DNA of 64,000 nucleotides, taken from assembly GCA_963806045.1 (NCBI GenBank), contig CAWDWP010000007.1, positions 1 through 64,000 of the forward strand, in the 5' to 3' direction. Made by a program: the position numbers and the translations under genes. The DNA is from DATCHW01 sp963806045. Its GTDB lineage: Bacteria > Bacteroidota > Ignavibacteria > Tepidaquicellales > Tepidaquicellaceae. Position 1 is the first letter of the stretch. Each line of letters begins with the position of its first letter. The notes under the pieces were generated by a model, which was not told the DNA's origin, ran no database searches, and saw only the letters and a list, made by a program, of their open reading frames with translations. Of the stretch, positions 1-9,263 are shown one piece after another.

Positions 1-299
1 GAAGCTCACGGAAAAGCAAATATGGTAAGATTTTATTATTTTGAAAATATGGGTGCATTCACGCAAGAAATACAGATGGAACATATAGTGTCAATTTTGA
101 TAAGATGAAAGATGCAGTTACATCATCAGTTCAACAGATTTTGAAAATTCAGGGAGACAAAGTGTATTTAGCTAAGAAATTAATTGAAGAAGACGGAAAA
201 GTTAAATCAGAGCTTCAAAAAGATTTGGATAGAATTAAAGATGCAAAAATACCTGTAGATATTGTTTTCAATATGGGAATGGATTATTTGAAATTTTAA
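1..299 (+). CDS. C-terminal end of an M49-like peptidase (partial, frame broken)
   Basis: The 5' end lies outside the window. Frame 1 from base 1 reads EAHGKANMVRFYYFENMGAF and then goes wrong, reaching a stop at about 106. One base back, frame 3 reads ARNTDGTYSVNFDKMKDAV and continues to the stop at 299. Joined, the two pieces look like the C-terminus of the dipeptidyl-peptidase III (M49) type zinc peptidases found in Bacteroidetes-group genomes, many of which carry other names in databases. The catalytic zinc site would lie upstream and cannot be seen. The join needs one missing base near position 63. An ATG at 105 could start a 64-residue product, but that is probably not the real start. 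The family call rests on recalled similarity of the tail only. Confidence 0.5.
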
Positions 300-437
300 A
301 TTAAAAATTGGAATTTTATCTTTTCCAAATCTTTATTTAGAAATGGAAATTACTTTCTCAAACATTAATTATTAATTTATGAAATTAAACTTTTTGGTAA
401 AAGCGGATTACGCGTATCTGAGATTTGTCTCGGTGCA

Positions 438-1406
438 ATGTCATTTGGTACAGAATGGGGATGGGGTGCTGATTATGAAAATAGTAAAAATGTATTTGAT
501 GTTTACTCCAATGCGGGCGGGAACTTTATAGATACCGCAAACCGGTACACTGAAGGAACAAGTGAAAAATGGGTAGGGGATTTTATTCATTCAGACCGAG
601 ACCATTTTGTACTTGCTACCAAATATACTCTTTTCGACAAAATGAACGATTTAAATTTCTGTGGAAATCATAGAAAAAATCTTATTCGTTCCGTTAATGA
701 AAGTTTAAAACGTCTAAATACAGATTTTATTGATATTCTCTGGCTTCATATGTGGGATTTTTCAACACCTGTCGAAGAAGTAATGAGAAGTTTAGATGAT
801 TTAATTTCAAGCGGAAAGATTCACTATATAGGCATTTCTGATACCCCTGCATGGATAGTCTCACGGGCAAATACGATTGCAGAATTCAGAGGGTGGACAC
901 AATTTACAGGACTCCAGATTGAATACAGCTTAATCGCAAGAACACCGGAGCGAGATTTATTTCCAATGGCAAAAGAACTCGATATAGCAATCACACCCTG
1001 GGGAGCCATAGGAGGCGGTGTGTTAAGTGGAAAATATTTGAGTAATAAAGACGCCAAAGGTAGAATTACAGTTGATTCGAAAAGAAGAAACGAAATTAAT
1101 TCAAAAATTGCGGCAGTAAATGTGGAAGTTGCTAAAGAATTGGATGTGACACCAACCCAGGTAGCTGTCAGATGGGCGATGCAGAAGAACCAGGTTGTCA
1201 TTCCTATTGTCGGATCAAAAACCGAAGAACAAATTAAAGATTCATTGGGGGCAGCAGATTTCACGATTCCCGAAGAACAATTAAAAAAACTTGATGAAGT
1301 AAGTAAAATTGACCTTGGCTTCCCGCATGAATTCTTTCATGAAGAATTAATTAGAAATCTCATTTTTAGTGGTGAATACGACAAATTGGATAATCACAGA
1401 ATTTAA
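438..1406 (+). CDS. Aldo/keto reductase (N-terminus frame-shifted)
   Basis: This is an NADPH-dependent TIM-barrel oxidoreductase of the aldo/keto reductase family, 322 residues from the ATG used here. The catalytic tetrad is visible as D32 and Y37 (DTANRY), K62 (ATKY) and H104 (LWLHMW). Family members normally begin about 20 residues earlier with a strand such as KLFGKSGLRVSEICLGAM. That stretch is present in frame from about 381 but has no ATG; the ATG at 379 is one base out of phase. One missing base near 385 would give an ordinary MKYKLFGKSG-type start. The substrate cannot be predicted. It stands alone, with a hairpin after the stop. Confidence 0.85.
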   Translation: MSFGTEWGWGADYENSKNVFDVYSNAGGNFIDTANRYTEGTSEKWVGDFIHSDRDHFVLATKYTLFDKMNDLNFCGNHRKNLIRSVNESLKRLNTDFIDILWLHMWDFSTPVEEVMRSLDDLISSGKIHYIGISDTPAWIVSRANTIAEFRGWTQFTGLQIEYSLIARTPERDLFPMAKELDIAITPWGAIGGGVLSGKYLSNKDAKGRITVDSKRRNEINSKIAAVNVEVAKELDVTPTQVAVRWAMQKNQVVIPIVGSKTEEQIKDSLGAADFTIPEEQLKKLDEVSKIDLGFPHEFFHEELIRNLIFSGEYDKLDNHRI

Positions 1407-1436
1407 AAGACAAGAAAATAATTTAATATTATTTTG

Positions 1437-1458
1437 CTCCCCGTATTAGAACGGGGAG
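1437..1458. terminator. Hairpin between convergent genes
   Basis: CTCCCCGT and ACGGGGAG form a perfect 8-bp GC-rich stem with a 6-base loop (ATTAGA), placed between the stops of the aldo/keto reductase (+) and the META-domain gene (-). There is no clear T-run on either side, so terminator function is likely from position but weak. Confidence 0.5.
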
Positions 1459-1470
1459 TAATATTGTAAA

Positions 1471-2151
1471 TTAATTTATTATTTCGTATACAAATAACAA
1501 TTTCTTGCCTTTATACAATTTCAGATGTTTTTTAATAAGTTTATATTTATCAACTTCAAAGATTAAAGTGTTGAACTGTTTATCTAAATTCGTTTCAGCA
1601 CAGAACATCTTAGTCCATCCGAAATTTGAAAATAAAATTTTATTTTTATTAATTTCAACACTTCCTGTAAAATCGTTACATCCATCATTCCCTGAGACGG
1701 TGTTATTATTCAATAGAAATGAGATTATCATTTTGTCATTTGAGATGGCTTGAAGATCACCATTTATTCTAATTTTTCTGATGATGAATTTGGAACCGTT
1801 AAGAACTTCCTTATCACGGTAAGAAATTTTCATAGTGGGTTTCTTACTGATTGTATATATTAATTTATAAAAAAACAGCGGAAAATCTGCAGGAGGATTT
1901 GAAGCCGCAAATTTTTCTACCTGAAGTATATATTCGTATCCTTCTTTGTAATTAAAACCTTCAATCATACCATTGTAATTCTGCCATTCGCTGTTTATTG
2001 ATTCTTTCACAAGATAACAGCTGGTTATTCCCATAGAGACGGTTTTGATTTCGCCTTTATGATTAGCAACATATAACGTTAAAGCATCACCCTGGGCTTT
2101 TATTTGCAATGTTGCGAAAAACAATGTGACTAATAAGATTATAATTTTCAT
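1471..2151 (-). CDS. Secreted DUF4377-META domain protein
   Basis: This is a 226-residue protein with a signal peptide (first 20 residues, ending QIKAQ). The central part (about 25-100) contains a WQNYNGMIEGFNYKEGYEY stretch followed by NPPAD, resembling DUF4377. Residues 116-220 carry a META/HslJ-like domain with NGSKF, SGNDGCNDFTG and a later MFCAE. HslJ-type proteins are envelope proteins linked to novobiocin and stress resistance in Escherichia coli, but the biochemical role is unknown. The gene stands alone on the minus strand, convergent with the aldo/keto reductase. Confidence 0.7.
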   Translation of the reverse strand: MKIIILLVTLFFATLQIKAQGDALTLYVANHKGEIKTVSMGITSCYLVKESINSEWQNYNGMIEGFNYKEGYEYILQVEKFAASNPPADFPLFFYKLIYTISKKPTMKISYRDKEVLNGSKFIIRKIRINGDLQAISNDKMIISFLLNNNTVSGNDGCNDFTGSVEINKNKILFSNFGWTKMFCAETNLDKQFNTLIFEVDKYKLIKKHLKLYKGKKLLFVYEIIN

Positions 2152-2299
2152 TACTATGTATTTATTGGTTTAACATGTATATAAGATATAATAGGTTAAG
2201 CATAAATGAAATAAACAAATTGATACTATAAAATAAATTTATTTTTTAGAATTTATCATTCATACGAATTTTGTTAATTTAAATTAAATTAATGAAATA

Positions 2300-3721
2300 A
2301 TGAATCTACAGGAATTTCAAATAAATGCTCATAAGTTTATTGACTGGATAGTAAATTACTATGAAGAAATTGAGAAATACCCTGTAAAATCACAAGTTCA
2401 ACCCGGAGATATCTTAAAATCTCTTCCGGACAATGCACCTTTAAATGGTGAGGATATTGATGAAATATTCAATGATTTTTGTAAAATTATTATTCCGGGT
2501 ATTACACATTGGCAAAGTCCCAATTTTTTCGCTTATTTCCCTGCTAACTCCAGCTTTCCTTCTCTTCTTGCTGAAATGCTTACAGCTGCGATGGGAGCAC
2601 AATGTATGAAATGGGAGACCTCACCTGCCGCTGCTGAACTTGAAGAAAGGGTTATGTGCTGGGTTAGAGATATTATTGGATTACCGGATTACTTTTCGGG
2701 AGTGATACAAGATACAGCTTCGACTTCTACATTAGCGGCAATTATTTGTGCCCGGGAAAAGTATTCAAATTATGAAATAAATGAAAATGGAGTTCAGGAT
2801 ATTCATGAGTTAAAACTTTATTGTTCCTCTGAAGCACATTCTTCGATTGAAAAAGCAGTTAAGATTGCAGGACTGGGAAGAAAATGTCTTTCAAAAATAG
2901 AAGTAAATAATGAGTTTGGTATCAAAACCTATGAATTAGAAAAATCGATTAAGAAAGATATTTCAAATGGTAAACGACCATTTTGTGTGGTTGCAGCACT
3001 TGGTACTACCGGTTCAGCTGCAGTGGATAATATTTTAGAAATTGGGAAAATATGTAAGAAATATAATCTTTGGCTTCATATCGATGCTGCTTATGTTGGT
3101 TCAATATTATTGCTTCAGGAATATCGTTTTTTAATAGAAGGTATCGAATATGCTGATAGTTTTGTTTTTAATGCGCATAAATGGCTTTTTACTAATTTTG
3201 ATTGTTCATTATTCTTTGTTAGAGATAAGGAAAATTTAATAAAAACATTTGAAATACTTCTACCTGAGTATCTGAAAACAATTCCCGATAATATAGTAAA
3301 TAACTATTGTGATTGGGGTATTCCGCTCGGCAGAAGATTCAGAGCTTTGAAATTATGGTTTGTATTACGAAGTTTTGGGGTAACAGGGCTTCAAGGAAAA
3401 CTAAAATACCATATTTCCCTGGGTAAAATGTTTAAAGAATTAGTATTAAATGATAATGATTTTGAATTGCTCGCTCCTGTGATTTTCAATGTAATCTGTT
3501 TCAGATATAATCCCAGTAATCAAATCTCTGAAGAGGAGTTAAATAGAATAAATAAAGAATTGTTATACAAAATTAACAAAACAGGAAAGATATATATGAC
3601 TCATACAAAACTTAATGGGAAATATACATTACGGTTTGTAATAGCTCAAACGAATGTACAAGAGAGTAATGTATTAAATGCATGGAAACTAGTCAAAGAA
3701 ATTGCTTTAACAATTATATAA
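2300..3721 (+). CDS. Aromatic-L-amino-acid decarboxylase-like PLP enzyme
   Basis: At 473 residues this matches the length of group II pyridoxal-phosphate decarboxylases (DDC/tyrosine decarboxylase type). The PLP-binding lysine is K294 in FNAHKWLF; D262 in HIDAAYVGS contacts the pyridine nitrogen; SSEAHSSIEKA supplies the stacking histidine. The N-terminal HWQSPNFFAYFPANSSFPS and MKWETSPAAAELEE blocks are typical of the animal and plant-like aromatic decarboxylase subgroup rather than glutamate decarboxylases. Products would be aromatic amines such as tryptamine, tyramine or phenethylamine; the sequence does not settle which. It is followed 13 bases later by tspO and then an ornithine cyclodeaminase-like gene, probably as one transcript. 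Confidence 0.85.
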   Translation: MNLQEFQINAHKFIDWIVNYYEEIEKYPVKSQVQPGDILKSLPDNAPLNGEDIDEIFNDFCKIIIPGITHWQSPNFFAYFPANSSFPSLLAEMLTAAMGAQCMKWETSPAAAELEERVMCWVRDIIGLPDYFSGVIQDTASTSTLAAIICAREKYSNYEINENGVQDIHELKLYCSSEAHSSIEKAVKIAGLGRKCLSKIEVNNEFGIKTYELEKSIKKDISNGKRPFCVVAALGTTGSAAVDNILEIGKICKKYNLWLHIDAAYVGSILLLQEYRFLIEGIEYADSFVFNAHKWLFTNFDCSLFFVRDKENLIKTFEILLPEYLKTIPDNIVNNYCDWGIPLGRRFRALKLWFVLRSFGVTGLQGKLKYHISLGKMFKELVLNDNDFELLAPVIFNVICFRYNPSNQISEEELNRINKELLYKINKTGKIYMTHTKLNGKYTLRFVIAQTNVQESNVLNAWKLVKEIALTII

Positions 3722-3734
3722 ATATATCAAATAA

Positions 3735-4199
3735 ATGAATTGGTTTAAGTTAATTATTAGCATAGTTGTTTGTCAGTTTGCCGGAATTATCGGTACTATT
3801 TTTACACGTAAAAATATTACAATATGGTTCTCAAATCTTAATAAACCCGAATTTAATCCCCCGGATTGGGTATTTGCACCTGTTTGGATAACATTATATT
3901 TCTTGATGGGAATTTCCTTCTATCTGATATGGAACAATGTAAACAATCCCGCCACAAAAACTGCAATTATTATTTTTATTTTCCAACTGGTTTTAAATTC
4001 TTTATGGACGATTATATTTTTTGGATTAAAATCACCCGGAATTGCCTTTCTCGAAATAATTGTTCTTTGGATATTTATATTAATTTGCATTATACAGTTT
4101 TATCCAATTTCAATAACAGCATCAGTGTTATTAATACCGTATTTAATTTGGGTTAGTTTCGCATCAATACTTAACTATAGCATTTGGAAATTAAATTAA
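3735..4199 (+). CDS. tspO: TspO/MBR family membrane protein
   Basis: This 154-residue protein is built almost entirely of five hydrophobic helices. The family signature region is visible: WFSNLNKPEFNPPDWVFAPVW, then a helix and an NSLW motif (LNSLWTIIFFGLK), ending SFASILNYSIWKLN. TspO proteins bind tetrapyrroles and cholesterol-like ligands and act in porphyrin and stress responses in bacteria. It starts 13 bases after the decarboxylase stop and precedes the ornithine cyclodeaminase-like gene by 37 bases. Co-transcription with the decarboxylase is likely; a functional link is not established. Confidence 0.88.
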   Translation: MNWFKLIISIVVCQFAGIIGTIFTRKNITIWFSNLNKPEFNPPDWVFAPVWITLYFLMGISFYLIWNNVNNPATKTAIIIFIFQLVLNSLWTIIFFGLKSPGIAFLEIIVLWIFILICIIQFYPISITASVLLIPYLIWVSFASILNYSIWKLN

Positions 4200-4236
4200 T
4201 CATTGAATATTATAAACAAAATTAAAAGGAGGTAAC

Positions 4237-5214
4237 ATGACCTTAATATTAAACAGAAAAGATGTAATGTCATTACTCGATATGAACGATTGTATCGAAG
4301 TTGTTGAAAAAGCTTTTGCAGAATTATCAAATGGAAGTGCTGTTTTACCATTACGAACAGTAATTAAACCGGAAGGTGGATTATCGTTATATATGCCTTC
4401 TTACCTTAGAGAAATGGGGGCACTTGCTTGTAAAGTAGTAACTGTCTATAAGAATAATCCATCGCAATACAATATGCCTACCACTATAGGAAAGGTTTTA
4501 TTGCAGGATGTGATGACAGGAGATGTTTTGTGTATTATGGATGGCGGCTATTTAACCGGTGTCAGAACAGGAGCAGCAAGCGGTGTGGCTACGAAATATT
4601 TAGCAAGAGAGGAGAAAAATCTGAAAGTTGGAATATTCGGTGCAGGAGTTCAGGCTAAAAATCAATTATGGGCAATGTGTTGTGTCAGAAATATTAATAA
4701 AGCAGTAGTATATGATATAAATGACATTGTCATCGCTAATTTTATTATAGAGATGACAGAAAAACTCAAAATTGATATTGTAAAAGCAGTTTCGATACAG
4801 GATGTAATAGATAGTGATATTATTTGTACAGCTTCGTCCTCTTCAGTTCCTCTCTTTGACGGAAAAAAGGTGAAAGAGGGAACGCATATTAATGGAGTCG
4901 GAAGCCATACTCCTGATGCCCGGGAATTGGATACCGAAATTGTAAAGAGGTCAATTTTCATTGGTGATTCGCTGGAAGCCTGTTTTAACGAAGCCGGTGA
5001 TATAATGATTCCAATGAAAGAGGGAAGCATTAAAGCATCGCACTTTTATGCAGAACTTGGGGAAATTGTTACAGGTAAAAAACCCGGAAGAAGAAATAAT
5101 AAAGATATAACTCTGTTTAAATCAAACGGACTTGCAATTCAGGACGCTGCCACGGCACAACTTGTATATAAAAAGGCACTTGAGAAAAAAATAGGATTGG
5201 AAGTTGAAATTTGA
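4237..5214 (+). CDS. Ornithine cyclodeaminase/mu-crystallin family dehydrogenase
   Basis: This is a 325-residue NAD(P)-binding enzyme. The dinucleotide site is GIFGAGVQA at about residue 133; the preceding DGGYLTGVRTGAASGVATKYLA block and the NGVGSHTPDARELD block are family hallmarks. Members include ornithine cyclodeaminase, alanine dehydrogenase, ketimine reductase and imine-forming variants, and the substrate cannot be read from the sequence. A strong Shine-Dalgarno site (AAAGGAGGT) sits 5 bases before the ATG, unlike the two genes upstream, suggesting strong or independent translation. Confidence 0.85.
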   Translation: MTLILNRKDVMSLLDMNDCIEVVEKAFAELSNGSAVLPLRTVIKPEGGLSLYMPSYLREMGALACKVVTVYKNNPSQYNMPTTIGKVLLQDVMTGDVLCIMDGGYLTGVRTGAASGVATKYLAREEKNLKVGIFGAGVQAKNQLWAMCCVRNINKAVVYDINDIVIANFIIEMTEKLKIDIVKAVSIQDVIDSDIICTASSSSVPLFDGKKVKEGTHINGVGSHTPDARELDTEIVKRSIFIGDSLEACFNEAGDIMIPMKEGSIKASHFYAELGEIVTGKKPGRRNNKDITLFKSNGLAIQDAATAQLVYKKALEKKIGLEVEI

Positions 5215-5289
5215 TATAATAACAATAACTTAATGGTGTTAAACTGTATTAGATAAATTAAACTTCATACTTAAACATAAATAAATTTT

Positions 5290-5724
5290 ATGAAAACACA
5301 AAATTATTCCAACCATAGAAGATTTGTGATGATGTATCACGGATTTACTTTTTTTCTGATTATATTATTATTCATATCTTCTATTTATTATACAATTTCG
5401 GCTGCAAATGCTCATTTGTCTTTAAAACCTGGATTATTTCTATTCCTTGTTTCCATAGTTTTATTCAATTTGTTCTTTTATGCGAGAATGTTTGCATTAA
5501 AAGCTCAGGATAGGGCTATTAGAGCCGAAGAAAATTTCAGGTATTATCTTCTGACGGGAAAACCCTTTGATTCGAGATTGACATTAAGACAGATAATAGG
5601 TCTAAGATTCGCTTCAGACGAGGAGTTTCCGGAACTTGCTAAAAAAGCTGCTGACGAAGGTATGGATGAAGAAGACATTAAAAAAGCTGTAAAGAATTGG
5701 AAAGGGGATTATCATAGAGTTTGA
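5290..5724 (+). CDS. DUF6526 family small membrane protein
   Basis: This 144-residue protein has two transmembrane helices (about 14-34 and 47-68) followed by a conserved soluble tail. The tail has QDRAIRAEENFRYYLLTGKP, RLTLRQIIGLRFASDEEFP and a closing KNWKGDYHRV, the pattern of an uncharacterised family (DUF6526) common in Bacteroidetes. No function is known. A perfect hairpin follows the stop codon. Confidence 0.75.
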   Translation: MKTQNYSNHRRFVMMYHGFTFFLIILLFISSIYYTISAANAHLSLKPGLFLFLVSIVLFNLFFYARMFALKAQDRAIRAEENFRYYLLTGKPFDSRLTLRQIIGLRFASDEEFPELAKKAADEGMDEEDIKKAVKNWKGDYHRV

Positions 5725-5731
5725 ACTTTAG

Positions 5732-5764
5732 AATCATCCGATGACTCAAAGTCATCGGATGATT
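5732..5764. terminator. Perfect 14-bp hairpin between convergent genes
   Basis: AATCATCCGATGAC and GTCATCGGATGATT pair without mismatch around a 5-base loop (TCAAA). It lies between the DUF6526 gene (+) and pepT (-) and probably stops transcription from both sides. Confidence 0.75.
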
Positions 5765-5771
5765 ATTAGTA

Positions 5772-7001
5772 TTATTTCTGTGAATACAATTCTATTACTT
5801 TCAGGATTACTTCAGTTGCTTTTACCATTGATTCAAGAGGTACATATTCAAATTTTCCGTGGAAATTTAATCCTCCGGCAAATATATTGGGGCAGGGAAG
5901 TCCCATATAAGAAAGTCTTGAACCATCTGTTCCACCCCTGATTGGGACAACTTTTGGCTCGATTTCTAAAAGTTCCATTGCTTTCTGAGCAATCTCCACA
6001 ATATGATATACTTCTTCGACTTTTTCTCTCATATTGAAATATTGATCTGTCAGTTTAAGAGTTATTACATCTTTACCGAATCTTTTATTCAATAAGTCTA
6101 CACAATCCTGAATTAATACTTTTTTATTTTCAAATTTCGTTCGGTCATGATCTCGAACTATATAAGTTAATGATGCATTTTCAACAGTTCCGTTCATACT
6201 AATTAAATGATAAAAACCGTCATAATTTTCAGTAAACTCGGGTCTCTGATTTACAGGTAATAATGCATTTAATTCCATTGCAACAAGCATTGCATTTATC
6301 ATTTTATCTTTAGCGTATCCGGGATGAACGTTTCTGCCTTGAATCGAAATTACAGCTTTTGCAGCATTAAAATTTTCAAATTCTAATTCCCCGACTCCGC
6401 CGCCATCCATAGTATAAGCATACTGAGCTCCGAATTTTTCCACATTAAAATGATCCACACCTCGCCCGATTTCTTCATCAGGTGTAAATCCTATTTTTAT
6501 TGTACCGTGCTTGATGTTCGGATTTTTTACAAGATAGTTCACTGCTGTCATAATTTCAGTAATTCCGGCTTTATCATCAGCTCCCAATAAAGTATTTCCA
6601 TCAGTAGTTATAATAGTTTGACCTATATATTCCGAAAGCTCAGGAAAAAGTTCTGGCGTCAAAGTAAGGTTCTTTTCTTTATTTATTATAATGTTCCCTC
6701 CGTCATAGTTCTCAATAATCTGAGGATTCACATTTTCACCTGACATATCAGGACTGGTATCCATATGTGAAATAAATCCGATTACCGGAACTTCATTTTC
6801 AATATTCGATGGCAATGTTGCCATTATGTATCCATTTTCATCTAAACTTACATCTTTTAGTTTCATTTTATTTAATTCATCAACTAATGCTTTCGCTAAA
6901 TTCAGTTGTTTAGATGTACTGGGACATGTTTCAGAATTTTCATCTGACTTGGTATCAATTTTAATGTATCTTAAAAATCTTTCTAAAATTTCTTCTTTCA
7001 T
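5772..7001 (-). CDS. pepT: Tripeptide aminopeptidase PepT
   Basis: This 409-residue M20-family zinc peptidase removes the N-terminal residue from tripeptides. Two-metal ligands are visible: GFISHMDTSPD (His, Asp), LLGADDKAG (bridging Asp), TPDEEIGRGVDHF (catalytic and binding Glu), YTMDGG (Asp) and a late GGLNFHGKFE (His). RGGTDGSRLSYMGLP is the usual PepT C-terminal block. It lies 41 bases downstream of an oligopeptide transporter gene on the same strand, so imported peptides and their cleavage are probably co-expressed. Confidence 0.95.
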   Translation of the reverse strand: MKEEILERFLRYIKIDTKSDENSETCPSTSKQLNLAKALVDELNKMKLKDVSLDENGYIMATLPSNIENEVPVIGFISHMDTSPDMSGENVNPQIIENYDGGNIIINKEKNLTLTPELFPELSEYIGQTIITTDGNTLLGADDKAGITEIMTAVNYLVKNPNIKHGTIKIGFTPDEEIGRGVDHFNVEKFGAQYAYTMDGGGVGELEFENFNAAKAVISIQGRNVHPGYAKDKMINAMLVAMELNALLPVNQRPEFTENYDGFYHLISMNGTVENASLTYIVRDHDRTKFENKKVLIQDCVDLLNKRFGKDVITLKLTDQYFNMREKVEEVYHIVEIAQKAMELLEIEPKVVPIRGGTDGSRLSYMGLPCPNIFAGGLNFHGKFEYVPLESMVKATEVILKVIELYSQK

Positions 7002-7042
7002 GATTAATTCATTTATTTATTTTAATAATTCTAATTTGATAA

Positions 7043-9025
7043 TTATTTTTCTGCTTTTGCTCTCATGGAATCCCAAATCATATATGCGGCTATCAAAACA
7101 AACATAACTAATGCCAGTATTTCGGCAGAGTGTGATTCAAACCAGGCTTCATTAATATAATTAATACCTGAGAATCTTAAAACAGCTGCAAATACTCCCA
7201 TCAATGCACCGCCTGCAATGAAACCGGATGCAATTAATGTTCCTCGTTCTCTTCTGGCATTATTAACTTTTTCATCTTTACTTCTTGTTGAAACAATGTG
7301 GGAAATAATTCCACCAATTAAAATTGGAGTATTTAATTCAAGCGGAATAAACATTCCTAATGAAAATGCTAATGCAGGGACTCCAATCATTGTTAGAATA
7401 AGGGATAATAATGCTCCCGCAAGATATAACATCCAGGGAGCTGCTTGTCCTGACATCATAGGTCCAATGACTGCTGCCATAGCATTTGCTTGAGGAGCGA
7501 CGAGTGCATTCGGTCCTGTAAATCCATAAGTCTGATTCAAAAGGATGATTACTGCACCAACTGTTGCCGCTGAAACAATGGTTCCTAAAAATTTCCAACC
7601 TTCCTGTTTATAAGGAGATGATCCAAGCCAATAACCTATTTTGAGGTCTGTTATAAAACCTCCTGCCATAGATAAAGCAGTGCATACTACTCCGCCTATA
7701 ACTAATGCGGATATCATTCCGGCAGTTCCTGATAATCCAACTGAAACCATTACAACAGAAGTAAGTATCAATGTCATCAAAGTCATTCCGGAAACCGGGT
7801 TTGTACCTACAATAGCAATTGCATTTGCCGCCACTGTTGTGAAAAGAAATGATATAACCATCACAATTACTAAAGCAATCAAAGCATAACCCAGATTGTG
7901 AACGACTCCAAACATGAAGAATACGAAAATTAATACTGCTACGAATAAAATTCCGCCCGCAATAATTCCCATAGGAAGATCTTTCTGCGTTCTAAGTATT
8001 CCCTCTGCTGATTTATGTTTTCCGGCAATCTCTTTAATTGCAAGAGAGAATGCACTTTTAACTATTTTTGAAGATCTGATGATACCTATAATTCCTGCCA
8101 TAGCTATGCCACCTATTCCGATAGGTCTTACATAATTTCTGAAAATTTCCTCAGGTGACATATCTGAAACAATTTTCGTCACATTTGCACCAACCATTCC
8201 GGTCAATGCAGGTGCAAAATGATTTATTATTGGAATTACAAAATACCAACCGACAAATGATCCTGCAGCAATTATTGCTGCATATTTAAGTCCTACTATA
8301 TAACCTAATCCTAAGACAGCAGAACCTACGTTTAATTTAAAAATCAATTTCAGTTTGGTCGCTAACATATCTCCTGCGCCGATGACTCTTGTTGTAAAAA
8401 CTTCACTCCACCATCCGAAAGTTGCTATTATAAAATCATATATACCTCCTATTAATCCTGCGATTAGAAGTAACTTTGCCTGGTCACCTCCTTTTTCACC
8501 AGAAACAAGCACTTCAGTGGTTGCGGTTGCTTCGGGAAATGGATATACACCATGCATTTCTGCAACAAAGTACTTCCTGAATGGAATGAGAAATAAAATT
8601 CCCAGCATTCCTCCGAAGAGAGATGACAAAAAGACCTGATAAAATTCTGCCTGAAGATTCAGAATGTATAATGCAGGCAATGTAAATATTGCACCCGCAA
8701 CAATAACACCTGAACTTGCTCCAATAGATTGTATAATAACATTTTCTCCAAGTGCATTTTTTCTTTTAGTTATGAATGATAATCCAACAGCAATTATAGC
8801 TATAGGAATTGCAGCTTCAAAAACCTGACCAATTTTTAAACCCAGATATGCTGCAGCTGCTGAGAAGATTATTGCCATTATTAAACCCCATGCAACAGAC
8901 CAGAATGTTACTTCCGGAAAAGTTTTTTGCGGTGGCATAATAGGTTCATAAACTTCACCTTTTTTTAATTCTTTATAGGCATTTTCGGGTAATCCTTTAA
9001 TACCAGTAGAAGTGTTTTCTGACAT
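7043..9025 (-). CDS. OPT family oligopeptide transporter
   Basis: This 660-residue protein consists of about 14-16 hydrophobic helices, matching the OPT family in length and in the conserved starts LPENAYKELKKGE (near 14) and TFWSVAWGLIMAIIFSAAAAYLGLK. Bacterial OPT proteins of this type import small peptides by proton-coupled transport, and some homologues carry metal chelates. The gene lies directly upstream of pepT. Long open frames on the opposite strand within it are a by-product of its hydrophobic codon composition. Confidence 0.9.
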   Translation of the reverse strand: MSENTSTGIKGLPENAYKELKKGEVYEPIMPPQKTFPEVTFWSVAWGLIMAIIFSAAAAYLGLKIGQVFEAAIPIAIIAVGLSFITKRKNALGENVIIQSIGASSGVIVAGAIFTLPALYILNLQAEFYQVFLSSLFGGMLGILFLIPFRKYFVAEMHGVYPFPEATATTEVLVSGEKGGDQAKLLLIAGLIGGIYDFIIATFGWWSEVFTTRVIGAGDMLATKLKLIFKLNVGSAVLGLGYIVGLKYAAIIAAGSFVGWYFVIPIINHFAPALTGMVGANVTKIVSDMSPEEIFRNYVRPIGIGGIAMAGIIGIIRSSKIVKSAFSLAIKEIAGKHKSAEGILRTQKDLPMGIIAGGILFVAVLIFVFFMFGVVHNLGYALIALVIVMVISFLFTTVAANAIAIVGTNPVSGMTLMTLILTSVVMVSVGLSGTAGMISALVIGGVVCTALSMAGGFITDLKIGYWLGSSPYKQEGWKFLGTIVSAATVGAVIILLNQTYGFTGPNALVAPQANAMAAVIGPMMSGQAAPWMLYLAGALLSLILTMIGVPALAFSLGMFIPLELNTPILIGGIISHIVSTRSKDEKVNNARRERGTLIASGFIAGGALMGVFAAVLRFSGINYINEAWFESHSAEILALVMFVLIAAYMIWDSMRAKAEK

Positions 9026-9263
9026 AAGCTTAATTTTAAGTTTTTAATCAAGAATATCGTTAAATTAATACCAAATTTGTAAAAATTAAAGATTTAATTT
9101 TATGACAGTATAATTTATTGAAACAAATTACAATTTAAAACGTATTCCTAATTTATCAGCGTTTTATTAAATACTAAAAATTTTAAAGCATTTTACATAT
9201 TTTTTAAAATTACTTTTACTTAATTTGAACTAAGTTATTTTTAATAATTTATAATCATTGGTT

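Noticed and set aside
7218..8639. Several open frames of 70-95 codons on the plus strand within the OPT transporter gene
   Set aside because: They are rich in Ile, Pro and Ala in the pattern produced by reading the complement of hydrophobic codons; no start signals or family resemblance.
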